Below, in pieces: positions 12,583-23,966 of a stretch of 64,000 nt of DNA. The stretch is from NCBI GenBank assembly GCA_905221605.1, contig CAJNDS010002146.1, positions 62,001 through 126,000 of the forward strand, given 5' to 3'. Made by a program: the position numbers and the translations under genes. The stretch comes from Symbiodinium natans. Taxonomy: Eukaryota; Sar; Dinophyceae; Suessiales; Symbiodiniaceae. The notes below the pieces were generated by a model. It saw nothing but the letters and a program-made list of their open reading frames with translations, ran no database searches and was not told the origin of the DNA. How positions within the stretch are numbered: position 1 is the first letter of the stretch; the number at the start of each line of letters is the position of its first letter.

Positions 12583-15500
12583 TTAGACCTTCTCGAGGCG
12601 CTCGCGGACCTTGGTCACCAGGGCATCGGCCGTCTTCTTGCCGTCTCCCAGAAGCATCTCAGTATTCGACTTGTAGAAGACCGGGTTGTCAAGGTCGGCA
12701 TATCCTCCACCCATGGAACGCTTGCAGAAGATGACCTTCTTGGCCCGCCAGACCTCGATGACAGGCATGCCCCAAATGGCGCAGCCCTCCAACTCCTGGG
12801 CCGCAGAGTTCACGACGTCATTTGCGCCCATGACCAGCACCACATCGAAGTTCTCCATGTCGGGATTCACCTCGTCCATCTCGAGCACCCATTCGTGGGG
12901 CACGCCCGCCTCTGCCAGCAGCACGTTCATCTGGCCAGGCATGCGTCCGGCGACGGGGTGGACGCCGAACTTGAGGACGATATTGTTCTTCCGCAGCATG
13001 GAGGCCAACTCGCCCATGGGGGTCTGGGCGCGCGCCATCGCCATACCGTAACCAGGCACGACCAGCACCTCCTTCGCGTTCACCAGCATCTCAGCGCAGA
13101 GATCGACGTTGCATTCGACGTGCTCCTTCGGGCCATCGTCGGCGCCCTTCACCACCGGGGCGTTGTTCAGGCCGCCGAAGAGGACATTGAAGATGTCGCG
13201 GTTCATTGCATCGCACATGATCTTGGTGAGGATGGCTCCTGAGAAGCCGATCAGGGAGCCCACGATGGTGAGCACATTGCTGTTCAGCAGGAAGCCCTCG
13301 GCCACAAGAGCCCAGCCGGAGTAGGAGTTCAGCACCGTGATGCACACGGGCATGTCGCCACCGCCCACGCTGGCCACCAGGTGGAGCCCCATGAGGCACG
13401 CCAGGGCCGCCACCACCCAAAGGTTCAGGATGCCATGCTCGCAGCCTGGCTGCAGGAAGAGGTACATCAAGGAGATGAACAGGAAGAGCCCGAAGAGGTT
13501 CAGGTAGTTCTTTCCCGGCAGGGACAGCTCTTTCGAACTCAGGTTTCCGTTCAGCTTGCCGAAGGCGATGAGGCTGCCAGTCAGCGTCACGCCGCCGATG
13601 AAGTCACCGAGGATGGCCGAGGTGTTCTCCATCGTGGCGCCAGAGACGGGGCGATTGACGTAGGATCCGATGGACGTGCACATGGCCGCCAAACCCACCA
13701 GGGAGTGGAAGGCAGCCACTGTTTGTGGCAGAGCGATGGGCGAAACCTTCATGCCCAGGCCCACGCCTGCAGTGCCACCGATGACCAGCAGGATGGAGCT
13801 GATGATCAAGTTCTCCTCCGACAGGTCTACCATGGTGGCCACCATCGCGCCGAAGACGCCGACAATTCCGAACTTGCAGCCCGCGTTGGCCGTGGACATG
13901 GTTGCGAGCCCGCCGATGGCGGCCACGCAGAGGAGGGCGGAGACAGTGGTCACAGCCTTCAGCAGCTCGGGGCGGGTCAGTGCCACCAGCAAGAAGACCA
14001 CACCGGGGAACAGCATGAGTCCTGAGAAGTCCTTGTCGCCTGGCTTCTTGAACAAGTCCAGCATGCGCTGGGACACCACGAAGCCGCCAAAGATGTTCAC
14101 GGCGGAGACGAGGACGGCAATAACCGCCAAGAACCAGGCGGGGCCTGAGTCGGTCTTGTCCAGAAGTAAGAGGCCTCCCACGGCCGTGCATCCGGAGATG
14201 GCGTTGGTCACCGACATCAGCGGGGTGTGGAGCGCGTGCGCGACGCCCCAGACGGCCTGGTAGCCTGCAGCCCCAGCCTGCTGACACGACACAGTCGCGA
14301 GGATTAGGCAGGCAATTACGAGGATGCTTCTTGAAACTTATACTTTGTTTCCAAGATGCACTCAGCATTTCGGCTTGTTCCATGGGGTTCTCAATCTATG
14401 CAGTGCTCATGAAAACTGTTTGGCAGCCCCAGCCAGCAGGAACGTGGTCAGCAATGAGGTCTTCACGCCTTCGCCCATCGCCAGCATGCAGCCGACGCCG
14501 ATCGTCAGCGCCAGCGCCGCGATGGCCGCGGCCTTCATGGGCTCCTCCTTGGGCGCCGCCTTCTTCTCGCCCGCGGCGGGCGCCGCTTTCGGCTTCACCG
14601 GCGTGGGCTGCGGGGGAGGGGGCATCTTCACCAGCTGCCCACCGCGGGTGCACACGATGCTTCGGGAGACGATGTCCCCCTCCTCACCTGCGTCCAGGGC
14701 GCCCAACAGGTTCTTCATGAACTCGCCCGCCTTCCCCTTGCCGTGGATGTGGCGGAGGAGGTTGCACATGTTCTGGGCGTACATGGTGCTGGCCTGGTTG
14801 GACATGCGTGCCGGCATGTCGGAGTACCCGATGATGGTCACGCCGTTGGCCGTCGTGTAGATCTCACCAGGCTTGGTCAACTCGCAGTTGCCGCCGCCAG
14901 CAGCCGCCAGGTCCACAATGACGCTGCCCGGGCGCATCGCGGAAACGGCGTCCTTGGTGATCAGAAGCGGCGAAGGGCGGCCCGGAATGGCGGCGGTGCT
15001 GATGGCAATGTCGCACTCGGACAGAACTTTCTTGAAGGTCTCCTGCTGGACCTTCTTGAAGGCGTCGGAGCTTTCCTTGGCGTAGCCTCCCTGGCCCTCG
15101 CCGCTCTCCTTGAAGTCGACGCTCACCCACTTCGCTCCCATGGAGTGGACCTGGTCGGAGACGTCACGAACATCCCAGGCTCGCACGACGGAGCCCATGG
15201 CCTTGGAGGTGCCAATGGCCGCGAGGCCCGCGACGCCGCAGCCCAGGACGAAGGTCTGGGAGGGCGGGTACTTGCCTGCAGCGGTCATCTCGGCTGTGTG
15301 GAAGCGGCCAAAGGCATAGGAGGCCTCGATGACCGCGCGGTGGCCTGCGACTTTAGCCTGGGAGCTGAGGACGTCCAACTTCTGCGCGATGGTGATGCGT
15401 GGCACCGCGGTCACGTCGATGAGGGTCACGCCGGCGGCCTTGGCCTTTTCGCAGATGTCCTTGCCCTTGTCCAGCAGTCGTCCAACCCACGAGATGATGA

Positions 15501-15849
15501 CCTTGTCCTTGCACTTCGGAAAGTCCGCCGTGGGCGGCTCGATGGAGAACAGGACGCTGCTCTTCTGGATCACACCGGCTCGGTCTGCAATTTTGCAGCC
15601 CTTCGCTGCGTAGGCCTCGTCAGTGAACCCAGAGTACACTCCAGCACCCTTCTCCACGATAACTCCATAGCCGTCCTTGATGAGCTGCTCGGCGACGTCC
15701 GGCACCATGCTGATGCGCTGGTCGCCTTTTGAGATGCGGCTGTCAGGGCTGAAGCCCTCGTGCAGGACACCGAGCTCCAACATCACGGCAGCACCCGCGG
15801 TCGCTTGAGGCAGCGCATCGTTCTTAAGGAGCGGTGCACTGGTGGCCAT
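12583..15849 (-). CDS. NNT: Proton-translocating NAD(P)+ transhydrogenase, single fused polypeptide, one intron
   Basis: The enzyme moves hydride between NADH and NADP+, coupled to proton flow across a membrane, usually the mitochondrial inner membrane. Exons are 15849-14434 (472 codons) and 14277-12583 (565 codons with stop), giving 1036 residues. The 156-bp intron is GC-AG and phase 0. The join reads [15 protein letters not shown], matching the conserved family segment before [16 protein letters not shown]. Domain order is dI (NAD-binding, alanine-dehydrogenase-like, with the conserved [11 protein letters not shown] stretch), a proline/alanine-rich linker near residues 405-440, the dII membrane helices, then dIII (NADP-binding) with GYGMA near residue 880, MGAND and KRSMGGGYA. 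The start is set at MATSAP because an upstream in-frame Met would lie at or beyond a spliced-leader-like remnant at 15912. No clear mitochondrial presequence is visible. The dI-dII-dIII order resembles the animal enzyme; apicomplexan enzymes are reported to be permuted. Identity is secure. The splice site is inferred from family alignment and frame. Confidence 0.96.
14278..14433 (-). other. GC-AG intron of the transhydrogenase, flanked by an 11-bp direct repeat
   Basis: The intron begins GCTGGGGCTGC, and the downstream exon begins with the same 11 bases, so the intron plus one repeat copy looks like an insertion with target-site duplication. Removing it restores both frame and family alignment. 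A GT-AG alternative (14416 to 14330) also keeps frame, but it adds a hydrophobic stretch that the family lacks. Confidence 0.85.
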
Positions 15850-15911
15850 GACCTCTTCCAACCTTGGATGACAAAATCGGAGCAGCGCTGAGTCAGGAAA
15901 TGCTGAGTGGG

Positions 15912-15924
15912 CTTGAGCCAAATG
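15912..15924 (-). other. Probable relic of the dinoflagellate spliced leader
   Basis: On the minus strand this reads CATTTGGCTCAAG, ending 63 bases before the transhydrogenase ATG. The 3' end of the dinoflagellate spliced leader, as I recall it, is CCATTTTGGCTCAAG, so this is a match with one T missing. Relic leaders next to coding sequence are known in dinoflagellates and are taken as signs that a processed mRNA was copied back into the genome. Confidence 0.6.
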
Positions 15925-15990
15925 CAGCATTAGGGTTTAGGGTTTAGTTTAGGGTTTCCCAGGGTTTAGTTTAGGGTTTCCCAGGGATAT
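15925..15990. repeat. TTTAGGG-derived tandem duplication upstream of the transhydrogenase
   Basis: A block of telomere-like words is followed by two copies of a unit reading roughly AGGGTTTAGTTTAGGGTTTCCC. It abuts the spliced-leader-like remnant. Confidence 0.7.
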
Positions 15991-17439
15991 TTAGGGGTTC
16001 TTTAGGCCTCAGGGGCCTTGTCTACGGGCTACATGCGGATGGAAACATGGTGCAGCGCAGTGCCCGCCACCTTCATTCCGCTCAAGTACTTGCCCACGAC
16101 TGCACCCATTGGGTCGGCGAAGAACCTCGGTTTCAGAACTATAGCCTCAACAAGTACCCTGCCGCCTTCAACCCGATTTTCCGAACCTTGTTAGGAACAC
16201 AAAGGCAAAGGCCTGCCCCAACAAAAGACGTGGCTCACGTGTATCATGTTGCTTCTCAAGCCTGGCTTGAACTCTTGACACTCTAACACTTCGGCCGTGA
16301 ACATCTCAGGCAACTGCTCTAAGACTACAAGCGCAGGGGCGGAGATGCTCTTCTAAACAAACAGGTGCCTAAACCTCATAAACAGGGAACAAGGGCCCAC
16401 TGGAGGCCTTGGCCTTCACACCTTGGACACTGCCAGCCTTAGACCCAAAAAAATCCTCAATCCCAAAACGGCCCCAAACCTGACCTGTGCAATCCATGCG
16501 GCATAGGCCCGAGTACATGGATCGGCAAGGATAGGGCAAACCATAGCCTTGGTTGGGGGAGGGGCCTCGGGTAGATTGTTACGAAGATGGAGTCGCCCCA
16601 CTTTGGGGAAGGCATGATGAACCTCTACACTCATCATGCCAGTTAGCACTAGAATCAAGAATGCTTCATGATCTAAGCGCAATTAAGGAGAATACATCTT
16701 TATAACCCTCACGTTTCTGTCCAGCTTGGCTCCTCCTCGGGCTCTTGGGCCGCCCTTCTGCCCTTGCTTCGAAGCGTTTCGTCAGGAGGAAATCGGGCGC
16801 AGTAGCTGTAGGGGCTAGCTTTGAAGGTGTAGGGTCTCACATGGCTTCAGGGTGCACATATGTACACATCGCGCCCGGGATGAACACTTGGTGGGGCCGA
16901 GGGCTGCCATGACCCTTCGGGATCCTTAGGCTCAAGCTCTGGGCTTCTAACCATTTAGTTGTCTGCACCCCTCAAAGCCAGAGCCCTCAAAAGCCGGAAT
17001 ATATGAGCTCCCCGGACCCTGAACCCTGAACCCTAAACGCTAAGCCCTCAATGACTCAAGCCAGCCCCAAACTGCACCCACAAAGCATCACCACCAGCAT
17101 GTACACGGTCATCCCAATGTCACGGGCCTGCTGGAAAGGCTCGTGGGTTGCCATAGTGACTATTGAACCACCCGAGTGAGGGCCTTCTTAAACCTAAATG
17201 CTGCTTCATGAGGCCCCAAGCTGGGAAGCTCTTTACTTGGACGTCCCGGGCTGCTTCTCACTAGGGTTGGAAATAGGGGGACAAGTTATAACCTTGTTTG
17301 CGCTTCGGCTTGGGGTTTGGTAGGTCTAGGGCTTAGGGGCAGAGGCGCTTGTAGCTGGGGTTTCTTACAGCACTGCGTTACCGTATCTTACCATAAGACA
17401 TTGAGGTACTCCATTTCGATTCATCTTTTATCTAACCTG

Positions 17440-17760
17440 GTACTCCGAACGACGTCTATTTCTTGGTCGTTTCGAGAACGCCCGTAAAATTTGTAGACGC
17501 CCGTAATTTTACAAAACGCCCGCAATTTGGCATTGCCTGCCACAGCGCCGCTGGACGCCCATAAATATGCGTAGAAAAACCGTAGAAAATCCGTAGAACG
17601 CCCGTAAAAACCCGTAGAAATGGGGCAGCACGACCACATTTTTTGGTTGTTTTACCCCCCGCCTATAATTTTCCCAAACGGGCGTAAAACCACTTCTTCA
17701 ACCATAATTACGCGTAAGAACGCGTCACGCCCATAATTTAGCCGTAATTGGAGTTCCAGG
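17440..17760. repeat. Degenerate repeat of CGCCCGTAA-type words
   Basis: ACGCCCGTAAAA, CGCCCGTAATTT, CGCCCGCAATTT, CGCCCATAAAT and CCCGTAGAAA recur every 15-30 bases over about 300 bp, on a base composition unlike the flanks. Confidence 0.6.
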
Positions 17761-20404
17761 AAGACATTGCATACACTTTGATGTTGCTTTTGCACCTGCA
17801 TAATTCACCCACTACCCATGAGCCTTCAAGCAAGTTGAGGGTTCGTAGGCCCACCCCCCCCCCCCCCTGTGAGCCCTTAATTCCGGGCGGTTCTCCAACT
17901 GGAGAGTCCTCTTTTGCGGGTACCCGAATTAAGGGGATGCAAAACAAGACAGATGTTTGTAAAGGAACGTTGCGTCTCAAAAGTGTCCGAAAAGTGTCGG
18001 GGCTCCTAGACCTGCCAGTTACTGGTAGTCACGGCCTAGATACCCCCCTTGATGAGAGCGCCACTCATACGGTAGTGGATCACAACAACTGTTCCCAAAA
18101 TAGCCCCATATTCTCCTTTGTAAACCAAAACAGGAACCCTGAATCGTTTCCCGACAAGGACCACCTAGACCAACCCCGGGCAGTTCGGGGGCCCAGGTAC
18201 TGCAAGTGCCCCCCTGCCTTGCCGTAGCGGAAGGGCCTGAGCTTCGGGTGCACCTGGCAACTGGCGATTTGTTCTCGCATCGAGGTTCCCAAACAAGCAG
18301 AAACAGAAGGGGGCTAACCCCCGCACAAGCCTAAGTTGCGAAGCCGCCACCCTCAGCTCACAGACACAAAGCTGGAGCAACTGGACCTCCCGACTAGAGC
18401 AAGCCTCGGGCTCCTCAGAAGCAAGGAGCACAAGTCCTACTTCGAGGGTGCATGGATACTTTTGGGCTCGAAGTAGAGCTGCAAGTAAGGCGGCCTCCCC
18501 ATTTGTAAGCATTCCTGCGCCTACGCCCCCGAGTTCCTCAAACCTGAGCGAGACATGCCCGCTCCAATGTCAAGCCAGCGCGGCCTCCCAGGTTAACGCC
18601 AGAGCGCCCAAACCAATCAGGTAGACCTCGGATTGGGTTTAGGGAAGTTTAGGGTCAGGTGTTTCTGTTCTCCTTTGCGTTTTGAGAATAAGGGGCGTCT
18701 CTGAATTCTCAACTCGGGGGCCGCGGGGCCTTTAGATCAGCAGGAATGAATACCACAGGGTGTCGTGAGTCGTGACGGTCTCATGTGCCGTGTGGTTGCT
18801 GAGGTTTCGACGTTAAACTCTTCTCAACTATTGGCGGGGGCCTCCCAGTCCCAGAATGGCCCCAACACCAGGAAGGCCTTCCTTTTGCCAACTTGTTGCT
18901 GGGCACGCCAAAGGACATGTCATTTCAAGCAATGCTGCCCTCAAGAGGGGGTGTAAAACCTCCAAGAACCCTAAACCCCTGAGCACCCAAACGACGACCA
19001 ACCCCCGGTGGCCCCACAAAGGGGTCCGAGGCACGAAGTAGCGCGTGTGCTCGTCCCTGGAGTCGAGCTGCAGAAGCATCCTCGGAGAAATGGTTCGTTT
19101 ATTTCGACTCTCGGATTCGGACAATCCTATAGGTCCTAGGGTGAGTTTAACCTACTTGCCGTGTCCAGAAGAGGCGCCAACGCTTTACCTTCAAAGACAT
19201 AGTTGCGTTGCCTGCAAGACAAGGATGGAGTGTACGGCTTGCAACAAGTTGGGACTCCACAGGTCTGGACAAGAAGATGCCCAGGTCGTTTCCTTCACAC
19301 CGTGCCGCGAGCAGCGGCATTTTGCTTGATCATCCCTACTTCGTTTGTCTCATCAAAGCTGCTTCCAGGACAATACACAACCACGTGCTGAGGCTGCCCC
19401 CTACCCTGACAAAGCCTGTCTTACCGCAAACGTGGAAGTGCTTGGAAGCCTGAAGCCCTTAACCCCAACGCGCTGGGCCGCACTCTTGATGAGTGCTTCT
19501 GCTTCAAAGAAATGCAAACCTCTTGAACCCTCAAAGGGAAACCAAAAAACACCAAGGGCCCGGGTAGGAGCCATTCTTCGCTGAATTTATCCGTGTATAC
19601 TTCCTGATTGTGTGTGTTTTCTGCCGGTAAGGCTTAGGGTCTAAGGCTTTCGACTTCAGGGCGTCGAAGGTTTTCTTTCTTCCTTACCTTCTTCTTTCTT
19701 TCGTTGAATTATGACTTCCAGAACAGAAGACCAAAAACAAAACAGCAAGTAGAGAACAGAACTACGGGTACCCTCACAACTAGCGGGGTGAACAGCCAGC
19801 CCTGAACAGCGCCCCAACTTGAGCCTCGGGTTCTACAAGGCCTTACAATACTTGGGGCTGGGGCGCAGGTCTAGGGTTTAGGGTTTGGGGTTTAGGGTTT
19901 AGGGTTTCGGGTTTCGGGTTTAGGGGTGAGTGGCCTTAGGGTCTTCTGGGTGGTAGGGACGTGGCTTCGGCTGACCCCACACCTTACTATGACCACGCAA
20001 AGCGGCAGGCCGGTGCCCGCGTGGCACAGCTTGCGGGCCTGCGGGGTTTTTGGGTCGCAGACCTTTCAGCTCGTGTGGAACTGTGATGTTCTGCTACTGG
20101 CGTGACTGACCCTGGCCTGCTTTGTTTCCCTACTCAGAAGCACCCATGAACCTTCAAGTCCTCCAGGCATATTTTGGGGTTTCGACTCTCAGGGGTCAGA
20201 GGTGATGATTCTCCATTCGTTGGAGAGGGTCCCTTTCGCAACTCCGTAAGGCACCGGGCTCGTGCCTGGCACCGAAACTGAGGTTGGAGGCAGTGTTTCA
20301 AGGGTTTGGGATACTGATGCCAACGACCCTGCCCCGAACCTAACCCCAAAGCAGCAGGCTCCGCTGCCTGCCTGGAAATTCGACAAACACTTGGTACCTC
20401 AAAG

Positions 20405-20462
20405 CGGGGCCAGGGGCTTGGGGCATCTCAGGTTACAGGGGCTTGGGGCATCTCAGGTTAGA
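20405..20462. repeat. Direct duplication of a 23-bp unit
   Basis: GGGGCTTGGGGCATCTCAGG followed by TTA occurs twice in tandem. Confidence 0.85.
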
Positions 20463-21827
20463 GAAGGTTCCCGGTTACCATATCTAGGGGTTCGTGCACC
20501 AGGCCAAGGGCTGATGCAGGATGTTTTGTAGTTCTGGCAACGGGGAAGGCTTCGGGAATCATCCAGGAAAGACTCGAAGGCGCCAGCGCTGCAGTCGGCC
20601 GGGGCAGTAAGAGAACAAGTCTGGGAAAAACCGCTTCCCGGGCATAAGATGATGTGCGGATTTGCTGCGAGGCCTTTCTGGGCAAAAAGAACGCACACGA
20701 GTCCCTGTAGAAGCAAATTTCGGGCTTCTGAAAGCCCGAAGACTAACAATCCGGGGGCTGCAGATCTCCATTGTGCCAGACTCCATTGTGGCGGAGAGGG
20801 GTCGGGGGTAGCTTAGTTCCTGAGAAACTACAAGTTTGGCTACATGGTCCTTGAAGCTATACCCCTGGACCCTGGCCACGGTACTCTTTTCCAGGAAGGC
20901 CAGCAAGCAGCATTCGAATGCAGCGCACAGGACCAAGAGTTGGAGATCCATCCTCCAGACCCCAACCCTAAACCCGAAACCTTCAACCCTAAACCCTAAG
21001 TCTCAGGATCAAGGTCCATGGGGTAGGGGTGTAGCTTTGACTGAGGTTATCATGGAGGGAAGCTGGAGTTCTGACTGGTTGTTCTGATGAACTCTATTTC
21101 CATTTCCAGGTTTAGGATGAGGCCAGGAGTCTTGTGTCTAGGGGTGCTTCGGGCTTCGCCACCTCGCTGCCCCGAATGCAGGCTCGTCTTTGGGATGTGG
21201 GAGCATCGGGAGTTTAATTTCACTTGGACTGGTGGGAGCACGTAGCGCATGCAAAACCTCGAAAGCCCGGCTCCAAACCTGAAGTCGCTGGTTTTGCAGT
21301 TGGGACTGCGCTCCTGGCGGTGGACCACAGCACCGAAACTTGAACAGGTCAAATCATCGGAATTCTGACTGGCCCGAACCCCGGCACTTTGTTCAGGATT
21401 AAGGGTTCAGGGCTTGCTGGGGCTTCGGAGCCTTCAAGTCCGCAGGAAAGGGACACGCTTGGGCACTGGACGTGCCGCGTCCCCCCACGGGGCGGGCTTT
21501 CAAATGACGTGGCCCTGGGTCTATCTTTGAGCACACACAGCTGCGAAGGCAGCATGGCCACATTCCCAGCCCTGAACGTCGAAACAGCTGCCAAAGCCCC
21601 CTACTGGTAGCCGTTTAGGGGGCAGGGGCTGTCGGCTTTTAGGCTCTATTTCACTGCAAGGGGGGTTTGCTGGGCTCCCCGTCTTTCTGTCAAGACACTG
21701 CTACGATGTTTTGGTGCAGCTCACTACCAGTTGCTATTCATAGAGATCCCCTTTGTGGAGCTCATGCAAACCGATGCGCCTCCCGAACTTGGGTTCACGT
21801 CATAAATTGTAGGGTCTGTGGGGCTCT

Positions 21828-21952
21828 ACTCACTACTACTCACTACTACTCACTACTACTCACTACTACTCACTACTACTCACTACTACTCACTACTACT
21901 CCTTACGACTCCTACTCCTACTCCTACCCCTACTCCTACTCCTACTCCTACA
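21828..21952. repeat. CACTACTACT and CCTACT microsatellite
   Basis: About seven CACTACTACT units are followed by CTCCTA units ending in TACAAAAAATGA. Confidence 0.92.
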
Positions 21953-22499
21953 AAAAATGACAAGAAGAACGAGAATGAGAAATAGACCTAGAATAAACCT
22001 AACAACGATAATGCAGGATGTAAAGCTTCCTTAGACATTCTTGGGCCCTTGAAGAAGGGCCGGGACCCGTTCTTACCCGCAGGCTTCCGAGTTGTCTGGT
22101 TGAGGCTGAAGCCCAACCTCTAAACCCCTTCTTGCTTCCGGTCTCCGGCTCTAACCTGTTGTTTTTTTAACCCAATGTCCTAAACCCGATCCCGAAGAAA
22201 AGTGTAGACTTGAACGCTGAAACTCCATCAAAAAGCTAGCATAGGGGTCATAGTGCTCCCTTAGGGTCCCTATATATGATTATACCATAATAGCCGAGCA
22301 AAACCCTATTCTAATTATGAAGGCCCCTACATTAAGGATCCTAAATCCTCCAAACCGAACCCTCGCCCGGTCTTTTGTCTGCCCCTAGCCCTGCACAGCG
22401 CCTCCTGTCCCAATTCTCCATCTCATGCCTCGGGTTTAGGGTTTAGGGTTCAGGGTTTCGGGCAGCCACCGGACAGGCCTTCTTCGTACTAGGGCGACC

Positions 22500-22610
22500 C
22501 TTTCATTGAAACCCACTGAAAAATATTCCTGAATATGATCCGTTTAAACCCAATAAGGGAAAGCAAAAAATTATCCCAAGGGCCTACCTAGTATACTGGG
22601 AAGTAGGAAC
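22500..22610 (+). repeat. Dispersed ~95-bp repeat, copy 2
   Basis: CACTGAAAAATATTCCTGAA, ATATGATCCGTTTAAACCCA, then CCCAAGGGCCTACCTAGTA; closest to the copy at 7441. Confidence 0.8.
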
Positions 22611-22819
22611 ATACCGGGAAGTAGGGAACCCGGGAGTCGCCCTAAAAAAGTTATGGGCTTAGGGTTGAGGGACCAAAGTCCCCTCATTCGGCACTAAGAA
22701 GCAGCGAGTTGGTCTGCAGTTTCTGGCTTCGTCTTGCAGCCACTTAGGTTTTGCCCAAGACCCCGAGGGTCCAGGTTTGTTTTTCGTGTTTTCTCTGGTT
22801 TTTTTCGTGTTTTTTCATG

Positions 22820-22914
22820 GTCTTGGGTTTAGGGTTTAGGGTTTAGGGTTTAGGGTTTAGGGTTTAGGGTTTAGGGTTTAGGGTTTAGGGATTAGGGTTT
22901 AGGGTTTAGGGTTC
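22820..22914. repeat. Interstitial telomere-type array (TTTAGGG)
   Basis: About 13 units of TTTAGGG in tandem with one ATTAGGG variant. Sequence on both sides is ordinary, so this is not a chromosome end. Confidence 0.93.
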
Positions 22915-23027
22915 ACCTGAAACCATAAAAAGTACTAAAAAAAAACAGAAAAAATTGCGAAAAAAGAACCATCAGCCAGACCCCGAATACACAAATGGGA
23001 CTGGATGGCAAAACCTTGTGATGGAAA

Positions 23028-23561
23028 GTGTCCTGGAAAGGCCGAGGCTCTTCTCTTAATCGCGCTGAGATGGAAAACTACCAACCCTTTCCCTCAACCC
23101 GCCTAACACATCCCCATGCGAACTCCACACCCCTAGCCCTAACCCTGACCCTGTATCCTCACCATCCAAAGCCCACACGTACGAATGCCGTCTCACGGCG
23201 CCCCCACTACCCTAATCTCCAACCCCTTGTTCAGCCCGAAGCCCAGAATTGCAGCTCTAACTTCGGGCGAGCGACTTTCTCAGTAGCCTCCCTCCTGGTT
23301 GTAGCCGCCATAGCCCTGGTCCTCCTGCACGGCATGGCAGGGCCGGTTTCGGCTTTAGTCGCTCACGGCACACTTCAGTCTCAGTCTTCGATGCGCGGCT
23401 GTGTGGCCTTTTTGTTCCTGCACCATCGTGCAAGTCGCGAGTGTAGGCCAGGCAATGTTAAACGGACAAGACTGTACAACAGTCCTTTAGGAGGTTCCGA
23501 GCCGCTCATGCAACCTCTAGTTCCGCTTGGAGGAGCGATGACGCCTACCTCAACCTCCTAA
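23028..23561 (+). CDS. Possible plus-strand hypothetical ORF with one membrane segment
   Basis: An open frame of 177 codons contains a hydrophobic segment, FSVASLLVVAAIALVLL, about two-thirds along its sequence. The first 80 residues are proline/threonine-rich and derived partly from CCCTAACCC-like sequence, which argues against coding. It is opposite in strand to all established genes. It could be a single exon or chance. Confidence 0.2.
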   Translation: MSWKGRGSSLNRAEMENYQPFPSTRLTHPHANSTPLALTLTLYPHHPKPTRTNAVSRRPHYPNLQPLVQPEAQNCSSNFGRATFSVASLLVVAAIALVLLHGMAGPVSALVAHGTLQSQSSMRGCVAFLFLHHRASRECRPGNVKRTRLYNSPLGGSEPLMQPLVPLGGAMTPTSTS

Positions 23562-23966
23562 CGATCTTTACAGCACTGGCTGGCCTCAGGTGTGGCATGG
23601 CACAGTGGCCCGCCCTGTACATCGCAAGGAAGACTCCTGCCTTCTGAGACCGATCAAAGCCCAAGAACCAGAAAACAGCAGCGCAGGGGTTTCGGCTAGG
23701 TTACCAGGTTTCAAAAACCCGACCAGCATGAGAAAGCTGCCTAGATGTTCCCAGCATGAGGTGGCCTGGCTCTGCCATTTCAAGCGCAAGGGCCATGGAA
23801 TTCAAGTCTATTCAACTTGCACGCTGCTGGACGGGGCCTTGAGCAGGTCCAGCAGCCAGATGGGCTGCACAAGCCGCAAGGAAATCGCACCAACCTCTCA
23901 GACGCAGGAAGCCGCCTCAGCTGTCTGCGAAGAGCCTCTTCGACACATGCGCCACGAAAGGCCTCT

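Larger units (their letters stand above)
15990..22500. other. Long spacer; only weak exon candidates
   Basis: No family is recognised. Exon-like pieces without partners are minus 17150-17065 (ARDIGMTVYMLVVMLCG, membrane-like), minus about 19100-19040 (LDSRDEHTRYFVPRTP) and plus 21538-21610 (MATFPALNVETAAKAPYW then stop). TTTAGGG clusters occur near 19873-19925. The rest shows no structure I can name beyond repeats listed separately. Confidence 0.4.

Noticed and set aside
12583-14292. A separate transhydrogenase beta subunit gene with a GTG start
   Set aside because: The frame begins inside a membrane segment that belongs with the upstream frame. A 156-bp GC-AG intron joins them exactly in phase, as in fused enzymes.
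14330-14416. GT-AG version of the transhydrogenase intron
   Set aside because: It keeps frame but inserts about 24 residues ([17 protein letters not shown] and flanking residues) where the family has none. The GC-AG version matches the family exactly.
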